Shown here one piece after another: positions 1 to 5,120 of a stretch of DNA of 8,503 nucleotides. The stretch lies in assembly GCA_035690725.1 (NCBI GenBank), contig DASSKF010000034.1, forward strand, positions 1 to 8,503, in the 5' to 3' direction. The stretch is from DASSKF01 sp035690725. GTDB lineage: Bacteria; Actinomycetota; Actinomycetes; Actinomycetales; Dermatophilaceae. The notes below the pieces were generated by a model. It worked only from the letters and a program-made list of their open reading frames with translations. It made no database searches and was not told the DNA's origin. Made by a program: the position numbers and the translations under genes. Positions within the stretch are counted from its first letter, which is position 1, and each line of letters begins with the position of its first letter.

Positions 1-282
1 GTCGTGGTTGCCCAGCAGCGCGTGCACCGCTCCTCCCTGCTCGGCCGCCTGCCGCTGCAGCGACTGGACGAGGTCGAGGACGCCGATGCCGTCCGGCCCC
101 CGGTCCATCAGGTCGCCGAGCACCCACAGCACCGCGTCCCCGCCGGTCCACCGGTCGTCGCCGTCGGTGAGCCCGGCCTCGGTCAGGGCCCCGCGCACCC
201 GGGTGAGGTGGCCGTGGAGGTCGCTCACGGCATACAGGGGTGGGCCGCCCGGCACCCACGGTGCGCCTCCCTCGCCGTCCAC
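1..282 (-). CDS. Metallophosphoesterase, N-terminal part (runs off the left edge)
   Basis: Calcineurin-like or PPP-type metallophosphoesterase, expected to hydrolyse a phosphoester with a two-metal centre; the substrate is unknown. The 94 visible residues hold the first three metal-binding motifs in order: SDLHGH (residues 20-25), GDLMDRG (56-62) and GNHD (91-94), the last ending on the window edge. The GDxxDRGP form is typical of the ApaH/PrpE/protein-phosphatase branch, so a nucleotide or phosphoprotein substrate is possible. The C-terminal histidine motifs lie outside the window. The start is uncertain. GTG at 282 lies 6 bases after a TACGAT -10-like box (294-289), which fits a leaderless transcript. 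GTG at 255 has a GGGAGG about 10 bases upstream and would remove only nine residues before the conserved core. The gene diverges from the FemAB-like gene. Confidence is high for the family and low for the start. Confidence 0.9.
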   Translation of the reverse strand, partial: MDGEGGAPWVPGGPPLYAVSDLHGHLTRVRGALTEAGLTDGDDRWTGGDAVLWVLGDLMDRGPDGIGVLDLVQSLQRQAAEQGGAVHALLGNHD

Positions 283-288
283 AGCCTG

Positions 289-298
289 ATCGTAAGGT
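289..298. promoter_or_regulatory. Overlapping divergent -10 boxes
   Basis: On the minus strand TACGAT (294-289) is placed to start the metallophosphoesterase transcript at about 282. On the plus strand TAAGGT (293-298) would start the FemAB-like transcript near 305, leaving a leader of about 29 bases with a GGAGAG ribosome-binding site at 323-328. On the minus strand GTGACA (315-310) resembles a -35 element, but its spacing of 15 is short. No convincing -35 is seen for the plus promoter. Both calls rest on TANNNT matches only. Confidence 0.4.
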
Positions 299-333
299 AG
301 TCCGCGCCCTGTCACCTGCCCTGGAGAGCTGCC

Positions 334-1416
334 GTGGCCCACCCGATCGAGGTCTGCGAGGACCGGTCCGCCTGGGACGAGTTCGTCCTCACCAGCGGTG
401 GGCACCCGCTGCAGCTGTGGGGCTGGGGCGAGGCCAAGGCGGCGCACGGCTGGCGGGTCGAGCGGGTGCTGGTGCGTGCCGGCTCCGACGGTGGCGCCAA
501 CGGTGGTGCCGGCGGTGGGCCGGTGGGCGGTGCCCAGGTGCTGCTGCGGCCGCTGCCGTTCCCGCTGAAGTCGCTGGCCTACGTGCCGCGGGGGCCGGTC
601 GGCGCCGAGCCGGGCCGCCTCGCGGTGCTGGACGCGGTGGCCGAGCACGTCCGACGCACCCACAGCTCGGTGGCGCTCACGGTCGAGCCGGACTGGGAGC
701 AGCTGCCGACCGGCGCGACGTCGTCCGGCTGGCGCCGCTCGGACAACACGATCCTCATCCCGCGGACCCTCATCCTCGACCTGACCAGGGACGAGGACGA
801 GCTGATGAAGGCGATGGCCAAGAAGACCCGTCAGTACATTCGCAAGTCCGCCCGGGAGGACCTCGACGTCCGCGCGGTGACGGCGCCGGCGGAGCTCGAG
901 GCGTGCCTCGCGGTCTACCGGGACACCGCCGAGCGAGCCGGTTTCGGGCTGCACGCGGACGGCTACTACCGCGACGTGGCGCGGATGCTCGGAGAGCACT
1001 CCCCCGTCTTCGCGGCCTTCTCCGGCGGGTCTCCGGTCGCGTTCGTGTGGCTGGCGGCCAGCGCCGAGACCGCGTTCGAGCTCTACGGCGGGATGACCGA
1101 CGAGGGACAGCGGCTGCGGGCCAACTACGCGCTCAAGTGGCACGCGATCCGGGCGATCCGGGAGCGCGGGGTGCGGCGCTACGACGTGAACGGGCTGCTC
1201 AACGACGGCATCAGCCACTTCAAGGAGGGGTTCGCCGACCACGAGGACCTGCTCGCCGGGACCTGGGACCGTCCCCTCTCCCCCTGGTATGCCGTGTGGG
1301 ACCGCGGGCTGCCCCTCGCCCGGCGGGCGCTGCGCGGCGCCGCCGACGCCCGTGTGCTCGCCTCGTACCGCTTTGCTCGCCTCAGACGGCGTGTCGGGCG
1401 CTCGGAAGCGGCCTGA
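334..1416 (+). CDS. FemAB/FemX-like peptidoglycan bridge aminoacyltransferase
   Basis: Predicted cytoplasmic enzyme that transfers an amino acid from aminoacyl-tRNA to the stem peptide of lipid II, building the peptidoglycan cross-bridge. The 360-residue length and the two-GNAT-lobe layout fit the family. Visible family features are HPLQLWGWGEAK (24-35), the basic segment KKTRQYIRKSARE (163-175), LYGGMTDEG (250-258), a helix with NYALKWHAI (264-272), and GISHFKEGF (292-300), equivalent to the GxxxFKxGF signature. The GTG start is set by GGAGAG five bases upstream. Residues 51-66 form a Gly-rich loop not expected in the core fold. The Arg-rich C-terminus (about 341-360) is encoded partly by one arm of an inverted repeat and may be poorly conserved. 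The amino acid transferred (Gly, Ala, Ser or other) cannot be told from sequence. It is transcribed alone, divergent from the metallophosphoesterase gene. Confidence 0.88.
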   Translation: MAHPIEVCEDRSAWDEFVLTSGGHPLQLWGWGEAKAAHGWRVERVLVRAGSDGGANGGAGGGPVGGAQVLLRPLPFPLKSLAYVPRGPVGAEPGRLAVLDAVAEHVRRTHSSVALTVEPDWEQLPTGATSSGWRRSDNTILIPRTLILDLTRDEDELMKAMAKKTRQYIRKSAREDLDVRAVTAPAELEACLAVYRDTAERAGFGLHADGYYRDVARMLGEHSPVFAAFSGGSPVAFVWLAASAETAFELYGGMTDEGQRLRANYALKWHAIRAIRERGVRRYDVNGLLNDGISHFKEGFADHEDLLAGTWDRPLSPWYAVWDRGLPLARRALRGAADARVLASYRFARLRRRVGRSEAA

Positions 1417-1443
1417 ACCGAGCAAAGCAGCCTGAGGCGAGCA
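1370..1443 (+). repeat. Interlaced inverted repeat across the FemAB-like stop codon
   Basis: The 5' arm lies inside the coding region (1370-1385). Its first ten bases, GCTTTGCTCG (1370-1379), are the exact reverse complement of CGAGCAAAGC at 1419-1428. Its last twelve, TGCTCGCCTCAG (1374-1385), are the exact reverse complement of CTGAGGCGAGCA at 1432-1443. The two 3' arms are themselves an imperfect direct repeat 19 bases apart (CCTGA at 1412 and 1431). The transcript could form either of two stems but not both. There is no T-tract, so an ordinary intrinsic terminator is not shown. Confidence 0.6.
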
Positions 1444-1470
1444 GTCGGCGCCACGGCGACCGGCGGGGCA

Positions 1471-1596
1471 GGACGAGCTCGGCACCGTGCCGACTTCTGC
1501 CCCCACCCAGCCCAGGCCACCGGGACGAGCTCGGCACCGTGCCGACTTCTGCCCCCACCCAGCCCAGGCCACCGGGACGAGCTCGGCACCGTGCCG
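1471..1596 (+). repeat. 52-bp phased repeat, array A (2.4 copies)
   Basis: Two full 52-bp units (1471-1522 and 1523-1574), identical over nearly their whole length, are followed by a third that stops after 22 bases (1575-1596). Each begins with a core: left half GGACGAGCTCGGC, three bases ACC, right half GTGCCGACTTCTGC. The centre TCGGC-ACCGT-GCCGA is a short dyad. The spacer is C-rich and differs from the spacers of arrays B and C. The array fills most of the 223-base gap between the FemAB-like gene and the flavoprotein gene and ends about 30 bases before the promoter of the latter. The core reads in the direction of the FemAB-like gene, whose stop codon is 54 bases upstream. Confidence 0.9.
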
Positions 1597-1626
1597 CGCG
1601 CAGGTGCCGTGAGCGCCCGGAGCGGC

Positions 1627-1632
1627 TAGCGT
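1627..1632 (+). promoter_or_regulatory. -10 box of a probable leaderless transcript
   Basis: TAGCGT is followed after seven bases by the ATG at 1640, so the transcript would begin at or next to the start codon. The only purine-rich stretch, GGAG at 1619-1622, is 17 bases from the ATG, too far to serve as a ribosome-binding site. No good -35 hexamer is visible at spacing 16-18. Confidence 0.4.
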
Positions 1633-1639
1633 CGCCCGG

Positions 1640-3055
1640 ATGGAGAGCACAGCCGCGGCCGACCCCTACGACGTCATCGTGATCGGGGCCGGGCCGGTGG
1701 GCGAGAACGCCGCCGACCGCGCCGGCCGGGACGGGCTGAGCGTCGCGGTCGTCGAGCGCCGGCTGGTAGGTGGTGAGTGCAGCTACTACGCGTGCACACC
1801 GAGCAAGGCCCTGCTCCGTCCGGTCCACGCCCGGCAGGCGGCGTCCCGCGTCGAGGGCGTGAGCGGGGCACACCTGGCGCCCTCGGCGGTGCTGCACCGC
1901 CGCGACACGTGGATCTCCCACCTCGACGACAGCGGCCAGGTCAGCTGGCTCGACGACGCCGGCATCGGCCTGCTCCGGGGTGAGGCACGCCTGGTCGGCG
2001 AACGCGTGGTCGAGGTCGACGGGCGCCGCCACGAGGCCCGGGTGGCCGTGGTGGTCGCCACCGGGAGCGAGCCCGCGCTCCCCGACATCCCCGGCCTCCG
2101 GGACGCGAAGCCCTGGACGAACCGGGAGGCCACCACGTCGTCGGTGGTCCCCTCGCACCTGGTGGTCCTCGGCGGTGGCGTCGTCGCCTGCGAGATGGCG
2201 ACCGCCTACGCGGCGCTCGGCTCACACGTCACCCTGCTCGAACGCGGACCGCGCCTGCTCGGGCGCACCGAGGACGTCGCCGCTGAGCTGGTGGCGGACG
2301 GGCTCCACGCCGCCGGCGTGGACGTACGGCTCGGGGTGGAGGCCGTCCGGGTCGAGCGGCCCCGCCCGGGCGGGGAGGTCACCGTGCAGTGCGACGACGG
2401 CGGCACCGTCACCGGGGACGAGCTGCTCGCTGCCCTCGGCCGCACGCCCGCCACGGACGGCCTGGGCCTGGACTCGGTGGGGGCTGCCACGGACGAGCGC
2501 GGCCACCTCGTCGTGGACGACGCGATGGAGGTGACCTCCGTCCCGGGCCGGTGGCTCTACGCCTGCGGCGACGTGACCGGGCGCAACCTGCTGACCCACA
2601 TGGGCAAGTACCAGGCCCGGGTCTGTGGTGACGTGATCGCCGCACGCGCCGCCGGCCGGCCTGACGACGGGCCGGGCATGCGCGCGTGGGCCGACCACCT
2701 CGGTCCGCCGCAGGTCGTCTTCACCGATCCCGAGGTCGCCGCGGTGGGACTGACCCGCGACGCCGCGACCGAGCGCGGCCTGCGCGTGCGCACCCTGGAC
2801 GTCGACCTCGGCTCGGTCGCCGGTGCCGCCCTCCACGCCGACGGGTATGCCGGCCACGCCCGCCTGGTCGTGGACGAGGACCGCGGCGTGCTGGTCGGCG
2901 CCACGTTCGTGGGGCAGGACGTGCAGGAGATGGCCCACGCCGCCACGATCGCGGTGGTCGGGGAGGTCCCGCTCGACCGGCTCTGGCACGCGGTGCCGTC
3001 GTTCCCGACGATGAGCGAGGTGTGGCTGCGGCTGCTGGAGTCGGCCGGCCTCTGA
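1640..3055 (+). CDS. FAD/NAD-dependent pyridine nucleotide-disulfide oxidoreductase, lipoamide dehydrogenase/MerA-like
   Basis: A 471-residue class I flavoprotein disulfide reductase, the usual length for the family. In order: FAD dinucleotide-binding motif GAGPVG (16-21) with E39 ending the fold; redox disulfide C47-S-Y-Y-A-C52 in GGECSYYACTPSK, a true CX4C; ATGSEP (140-145); NAD-binding motif GGGVVACE (178-185) with A183 in place of the last glycine; E201 at the end of the second strand, suggesting NADH rather than NADPH; the second FAD motif ACGDV (308-312); and a C-terminal dimerisation domain. Lipoamide dehydrogenases and glutathione reductases carry a catalytic HPTxxE there, but this protein has F455-P-T-M-S-E460. 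The His/Glu base is therefore broken, and a true E3 role is unlikely although the disulfide is intact. No 2-oxoacid dehydrogenase genes are nearby. The natural substrate is unknown. The ATG start appears leaderless. Confidence 0.88.
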   Translation: MESTAAADPYDVIVIGAGPVGENAADRAGRDGLSVAVVERRLVGGECSYYACTPSKALLRPVHARQAASRVEGVSGAHLAPSAVLHRRDTWISHLDDSGQVSWLDDAGIGLLRGEARLVGERVVEVDGRRHEARVAVVVATGSEPALPDIPGLRDAKPWTNREATTSSVVPSHLVVLGGGVVACEMATAYAALGSHVTLLERGPRLLGRTEDVAAELVADGLHAAGVDVRLGVEAVRVERPRPGGEVTVQCDDGGTVTGDELLAALGRTPATDGLGLDSVGAATDERGHLVVDDAMEVTSVPGRWLYACGDVTGRNLLTHMGKYQARVCGDVIAARAAGRPDDGPGMRAWADHLGPPQVVFTDPEVAAVGLTRDAATERGLRVRTLDVDLGSVAGAALHADGYAGHARLVVDEDRGVLVGATFVGQDVQEMAHAATIAVVGEVPLDRLWHAVPSFPTMSEVWLRLLESAGL

Positions 3056-3056
3056 T

Positions 3057-3078
3057 TGCGCGCGTTCGCGGTCGCGCA
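3057..3078 (+). terminator. Small hairpin just after the flavoprotein stop codon
   Basis: TGCGCG (3057-3062) is the reverse complement of CGCGCA (3073-3078), with a 10-base loop. It begins two bases after the TGA. There is no T-tract, and a 6-bp stem in such GC-rich DNA can arise by chance, so this is only a weak candidate. Confidence 0.2.
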
Positions 3079-3082
3079 CGAC

Positions 3083-3173
3083 GACGAACTCGGCCGCGTG
3101 CCGACATCTGCCCGGCCTCCCGGCGAGTCCGCCGGACGAACCCGGCTACGTGCCGACTTCTGCTCGGCCTCCG
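3083..3173 (+). repeat. 52-bp phased repeat, array B (2 copies)
   Basis: Core B1 starts at 3083 (GACGAACTCGGC, then CGC, then GTGCCGACATCTGC). Core B2 starts at 3135 (GACGAACCCGGC, then TAC, then GTGCCGACTTCTGC). The starts are exactly 52 bases apart. Both cores are followed by a CGGCCTCC-like stretch, so the whole unit is duplicated, though it is more diverged than in arrays A and C. The array lies in the 167-base gap between the flavoprotein gene (stop 27 bases upstream, same orientation) and the SRPBCC gene. Confidence 0.85.
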
Positions 3174-3222
3174 GGTCGCCGCTGCGCTCGCTGGTGCGCC
3201 CCGCTGGGCACACTGTTGCGCC

Positions 3223-3699
3223 ATGGAGACCCCACGGCACACCGACTCCGTCCTCGTGGGCGCGAGCCCCGAGGCGCTCTACGACCTCGTGTCCGACGTG
3301 ACCCGCACGGGCGAGTGGAGCCCGATCTGCCGGGAGTGCTGGTGGCGCGACGAGAAGCGGGGCGTGGGTGCTTGGTTCCACGGCCGCAACGAGGCGGACG
3401 GGGCATCCTGGCAGACCGAGTCGAAGGTGATCACCGCTGAACGCGGCCGCGAGTTCGCGTGGCTCGTCGGCGGACGGTTCGTGCGGTGGGGATACACCCT
3501 CGAGCCGGAGGCACAGGGCACCCGGCTGACCGAGTCCTGGGAGTTCCGCCCCACGGGCATCGAGATGTTCCACGACAAGTACGGCGACGCTGCCCCAGAG
3601 CGTATCGAGCTGCGCACGCGGCAGGCGCGAGCCGGGATCCCGGCCGCCCTGACGGCGATCAAGCGGATCGCCGAGGCAGAGGCACGGACCTCGTCGTGA
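3223..3699 (+). CDS. SRPBCC family protein (Bet v1/polyketide cyclase-like fold)
   Basis: A 158-residue single-domain protein of the START/Bet v1-like superfamily, cytoplasmic, with a hydrophobic ligand cavity; ligand and reaction are unknown. Family features include the N-terminal strand and helix HTDSVLVGASPEALYDLVSDV (6-26, given by position rather than as a motif), TRTGEWSP (27-34), the strand REFAWLVGGRFVRWGY (76-91), GTRLTESWEF (99-108), and a long C-terminal helix (about 125-155). The pattern of a GEWSP turn followed by Cys and Trp is common in actinobacterial members. No Shine-Dalgarno precedes the ATG; a poor -10-like CACTGT (3211-3216) six bases upstream would fit a leaderless start. 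The stop codon overlaps the next gene's GTG by four-base GTGA, so the two are probably translated together. Confidence 0.82.
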   Translation: METPRHTDSVLVGASPEALYDLVSDVTRTGEWSPICRECWWRDEKRGVGAWFHGRNEADGASWQTESKVITAERGREFAWLVGGRFVRWGYTLEPEAQGTRLTESWEFRPTGIEMFHDKYGDAAPERIELRTRQARAGIPAALTAIKRIAEAEARTSS

Positions 3700-4490
3700 C
3701 CGACTGGCAGCAGGTGGTGGCGTCCGACTTCGCTGTTCCCCAAGGTGTTTCGGTCGACCGCCTGGTCAACGAGCTGGTGGAGATGCTCGCCTCCCCGGAC
3801 CCGCTGGTCCGGGACGAGCTCGGCTTCTCCACCCTGGTGACGTGGATCGAGCGCGGGCAGGTGCCGTCCGCCTCACTGCGGCCGCTCGGTGACGAGATGG
3901 CCGGTCGGCTGGCCGACGAGCGCATCCAGGCCCGCACCTTCGCCCCACTCGTCCTGGCCGTCATCGTCGCCACCCGCGACGTGTGTGAGGCGCGCTGGCT
4001 GGATGCGTTCGAGCAGTGGTATGTGCACGAGCGGGACGTCCGCGGGTATGACGCGCACCTCGGTTGGCTGCACGCCGTCGCCCACGGTGCCGACCTGCTC
4101 GGCGTGCTCGGTCGCCGGCCCGGTGTCGAGCCCCGCCGGATGCTCGACCTGGCGTTGCGACGCATGCTGGCCCCCGCCGAGGCGGTCTGGCACGACCAGG
4201 AGCACGAACGGCTCGCCCTGGCGGTCGGGCAGGTGCTCACCCGAGAGGACCTGTCCGAGGTGGACGCGACCTCGTGGCTGGACCCGGCGATCGCGACGGT
4301 GCGGCCACGGGGGAGCGGGCCGGTCCCTCCGGCTGTGTCGAACACCGTGCACACGCTGCGGGCACTCGCGCTGTTGGTCGACCGTGGCGTCCCGGTGGAG
4401 CCCGGACAGGTGGTGGCCGTGCCGCACCGCGAGACCGTCCGGGAGCAGGTGGCGCAGGTGCTCGGCTCGGCGGTCCCGTGGCTGCGGTGA
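3696..4490 (+). CDS. DUF2785 domain-containing protein
   Basis: A 264-residue, mostly helical, soluble protein of unknown function. The match to DUF2785 rests on the central block: E112-RDVRGY, then GWLHAVAHGADLL (123-135) with two histidines (H126, H130) and an aspartate (D133), followed by a DQEHERLA segment (167-174). The repeated helical pattern resembles HEAT-like scaffolds. The conserved His/Asp cluster could bind a metal or ligand, but this is inference. The start is GTG at 3696, overlapping the SRPBCC stop as GTGA. No clear ribosome-binding site precedes it, consistent with translational coupling. The coupling suggests a shared role with the SRPBCC protein, but the sequence does not say which. 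Confidence 0.75.
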   Translation: MTDWQQVVASDFAVPQGVSVDRLVNELVEMLASPDPLVRDELGFSTLVTWIERGQVPSASLRPLGDEMAGRLADERIQARTFAPLVLAVIVATRDVCEARWLDAFEQWYVHERDVRGYDAHLGWLHAVAHGADLLGVLGRRPGVEPRRMLDLALRRMLAPAEAVWHDQEHERLALAVGQVLTREDLSEVDATSWLDPAIATVRPRGSGPVPPAVSNTVHTLRALALLVDRGVPVEPGQVVAVPHRETVREQVAQVLGSAVPWLR

Positions 4491-4531
4491 CGCCGCCGGT
4501 GGCGACCATGACGACGTGCGCGCCGGGGCGA

Positions 4532-4565
4532 TCGCCTCGAGAGGCGAAGCGCTCAGCGGTAGGGT
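4532..4565 (+). promoter_or_regulatory. Promoter of the VOC gene with a dyad over its -35
   Basis: TCGAGA (4537-4542) matches four of six positions of TTGACA and is 17 bases from TAGGGT (4560-4565), a TANNNT -10. The ATG at 4574 lies eight bases further on, so the transcript would be leaderless. An inverted repeat TCGCCT-CGAG-AGGCGA (4532-4547) sits over the -35 and could be an operator. It could equally be a terminator stem for the DUF2785 gene 41 bases upstream. Confidence 0.5.
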
Positions 4566-4573
4566 CCGCGGGC

Positions 4574-4981
4574 ATGGGTACCGAACCGAGGCCCGCTGGT
4601 GACGCCGTGGACCGTTGGAACCGGCACGACTGGTGGGGGGCCGTGCTGGACACGGACGACGTCGCGACGTTGACGCGGTTCTACTCCGAGCTACGGGGGT
4701 GGCCGGTGCACAAGCAGGACGAGGACGACGCCGCCCTCGACCCGGGTGAGGGCGTGGCCTACCTCGCGATCCAGCGCAACCCCGACTACGTGCGGCCGAC
4801 GTGGCCCGGTGAGTCCGGGCGGCAGCAGATGATGCTGCACCTCGACTTCGAGGTGACCGACCTCGAGGCGGAGACCGCGCGGGCCGTCTCGCTCGGTGCT
4901 GAGCTGCCGGACCACCAGCCCCAGGACGACGTCCGGGTCCTGCTCGACCCCGCCGGGCACCCGTTCTGCCTCTACACGTGA
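4574..4981 (+). CDS. VOC family (glyoxalase-like) protein
   Basis: A 135-residue protein of the vicinal oxygen chelate superfamily, made of two beta-alpha-beta-beta-beta modules. The first module begins at WWGAVLDTDDVATLTRFYSE (20-39, within a typical substrate-pairing fold). The second begins at MMLHLDFEVTDLE (86-98) and ends with VRVLLDPAGHPFCLYT (120-135), the usual C-terminal strand pair (DPAGHPFCL). Possible metal or ligand residues are H18, H89 and the C-terminal H129, but the enzyme activity cannot be named: members include dioxygenases, glyoxalase I, antibiotic-binding proteins and many uncharacterised homologues. No Shine-Dalgarno precedes the ATG; the spacing to a -10 box suggests a leaderless mRNA. 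It is convergent with the ykoEDC operon. Confidence 0.82.
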   Translation: MGTEPRPAGDAVDRWNRHDWWGAVLDTDDVATLTRFYSELRGWPVHKQDEDDAALDPGEGVAYLAIQRNPDYVRPTWPGESGRQQMMLHLDFEVTDLEAETARAVSLGAELPDHQPQDDVRVLLDPAGHPFCLYT

Positions 4982-4990
4982 GCCGGAGGC

Positions 4991-5079
4991 GGACCGAGCA
5001 GAAGTCGGCACGCGGCCGAGTTTGTCCCGCCCGAATCGCGACGGGCCGAGCAGAAGTCGGCACGCGGCCGAGTTTGTCC
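4991..5079 (-). repeat. 52-bp phased repeat, array C (2 copies, minus orientation)
   Basis: Two identical 34-base cores (4994-5027 and 5046-5079) are exactly 52 bases apart. On the minus strand each reads GGACAAACTCGGC, CGC, GTGCCGACTTCTGC and then TCGG. The spacer is partly repeated too: GAATCGCG at 5033 and again at 5085, also 52 apart. The array sits between the convergent VOC and ykoC genes. Its orientation follows ykoC, whose stop codon is 41 bases upstream of the first core on that strand. Confidence 0.9.
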
Positions 5080-5087
5080 TGGCGGAA

Positions 5088-5119
5088 TCGCGGGGCCGGG
5101 CCGGCGCCCGAGCCCGCGA
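5088..5119. terminator. Large GC hairpin between convergent genes
   Basis: TCGCGGG (5088-5094) pairs with CCCGCGA (5113-5119). Inside it CGGGC (5097-5101) pairs with GCCCG (5106-5110) around a CGGC loop, giving a 7+5 bp stem with one small internal loop. It ends one base from the ykoC stop codon. The position between convergent genes suits a two-way terminator. No T-tract follows on either strand, so termination itself is inferred. Confidence 0.45.
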
Positions 5120-5120
5120 A

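Noticed and set aside
1179..1589. Minus-strand open frame across the end of the FemAB-like gene and array A
   Set aside because: It is the complement of a coding end plus tandem repeats, and its apparent internal protein repeat is just the 52-bp unit.
1471..1596. CRISPR array
   Set aside because: Only two to three units are present, the spacer sequence is repeated along with the core, and no cas genes are in the window.
240..1682. Long plus-strand frame covering the FemAB-like gene and the repeat array
   Set aside because: It is an out-of-frame Arg/Ala/Gly-rich shadow. The FemAB motifs are in another frame with a proper ribosome-binding site.
1382..3079. Minus-strand open frames opposite the flavoprotein gene
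   Set aside because: Their composition is that of complement shadows (His/Arg/Pro-rich), and the plus strand carries the complete set of flavoprotein motifs.
4237..4653. Minus-strand open frame between the DUF2785 and VOC genes
   Set aside because: It is antisense to two well-supported genes and has no recognisable motif.
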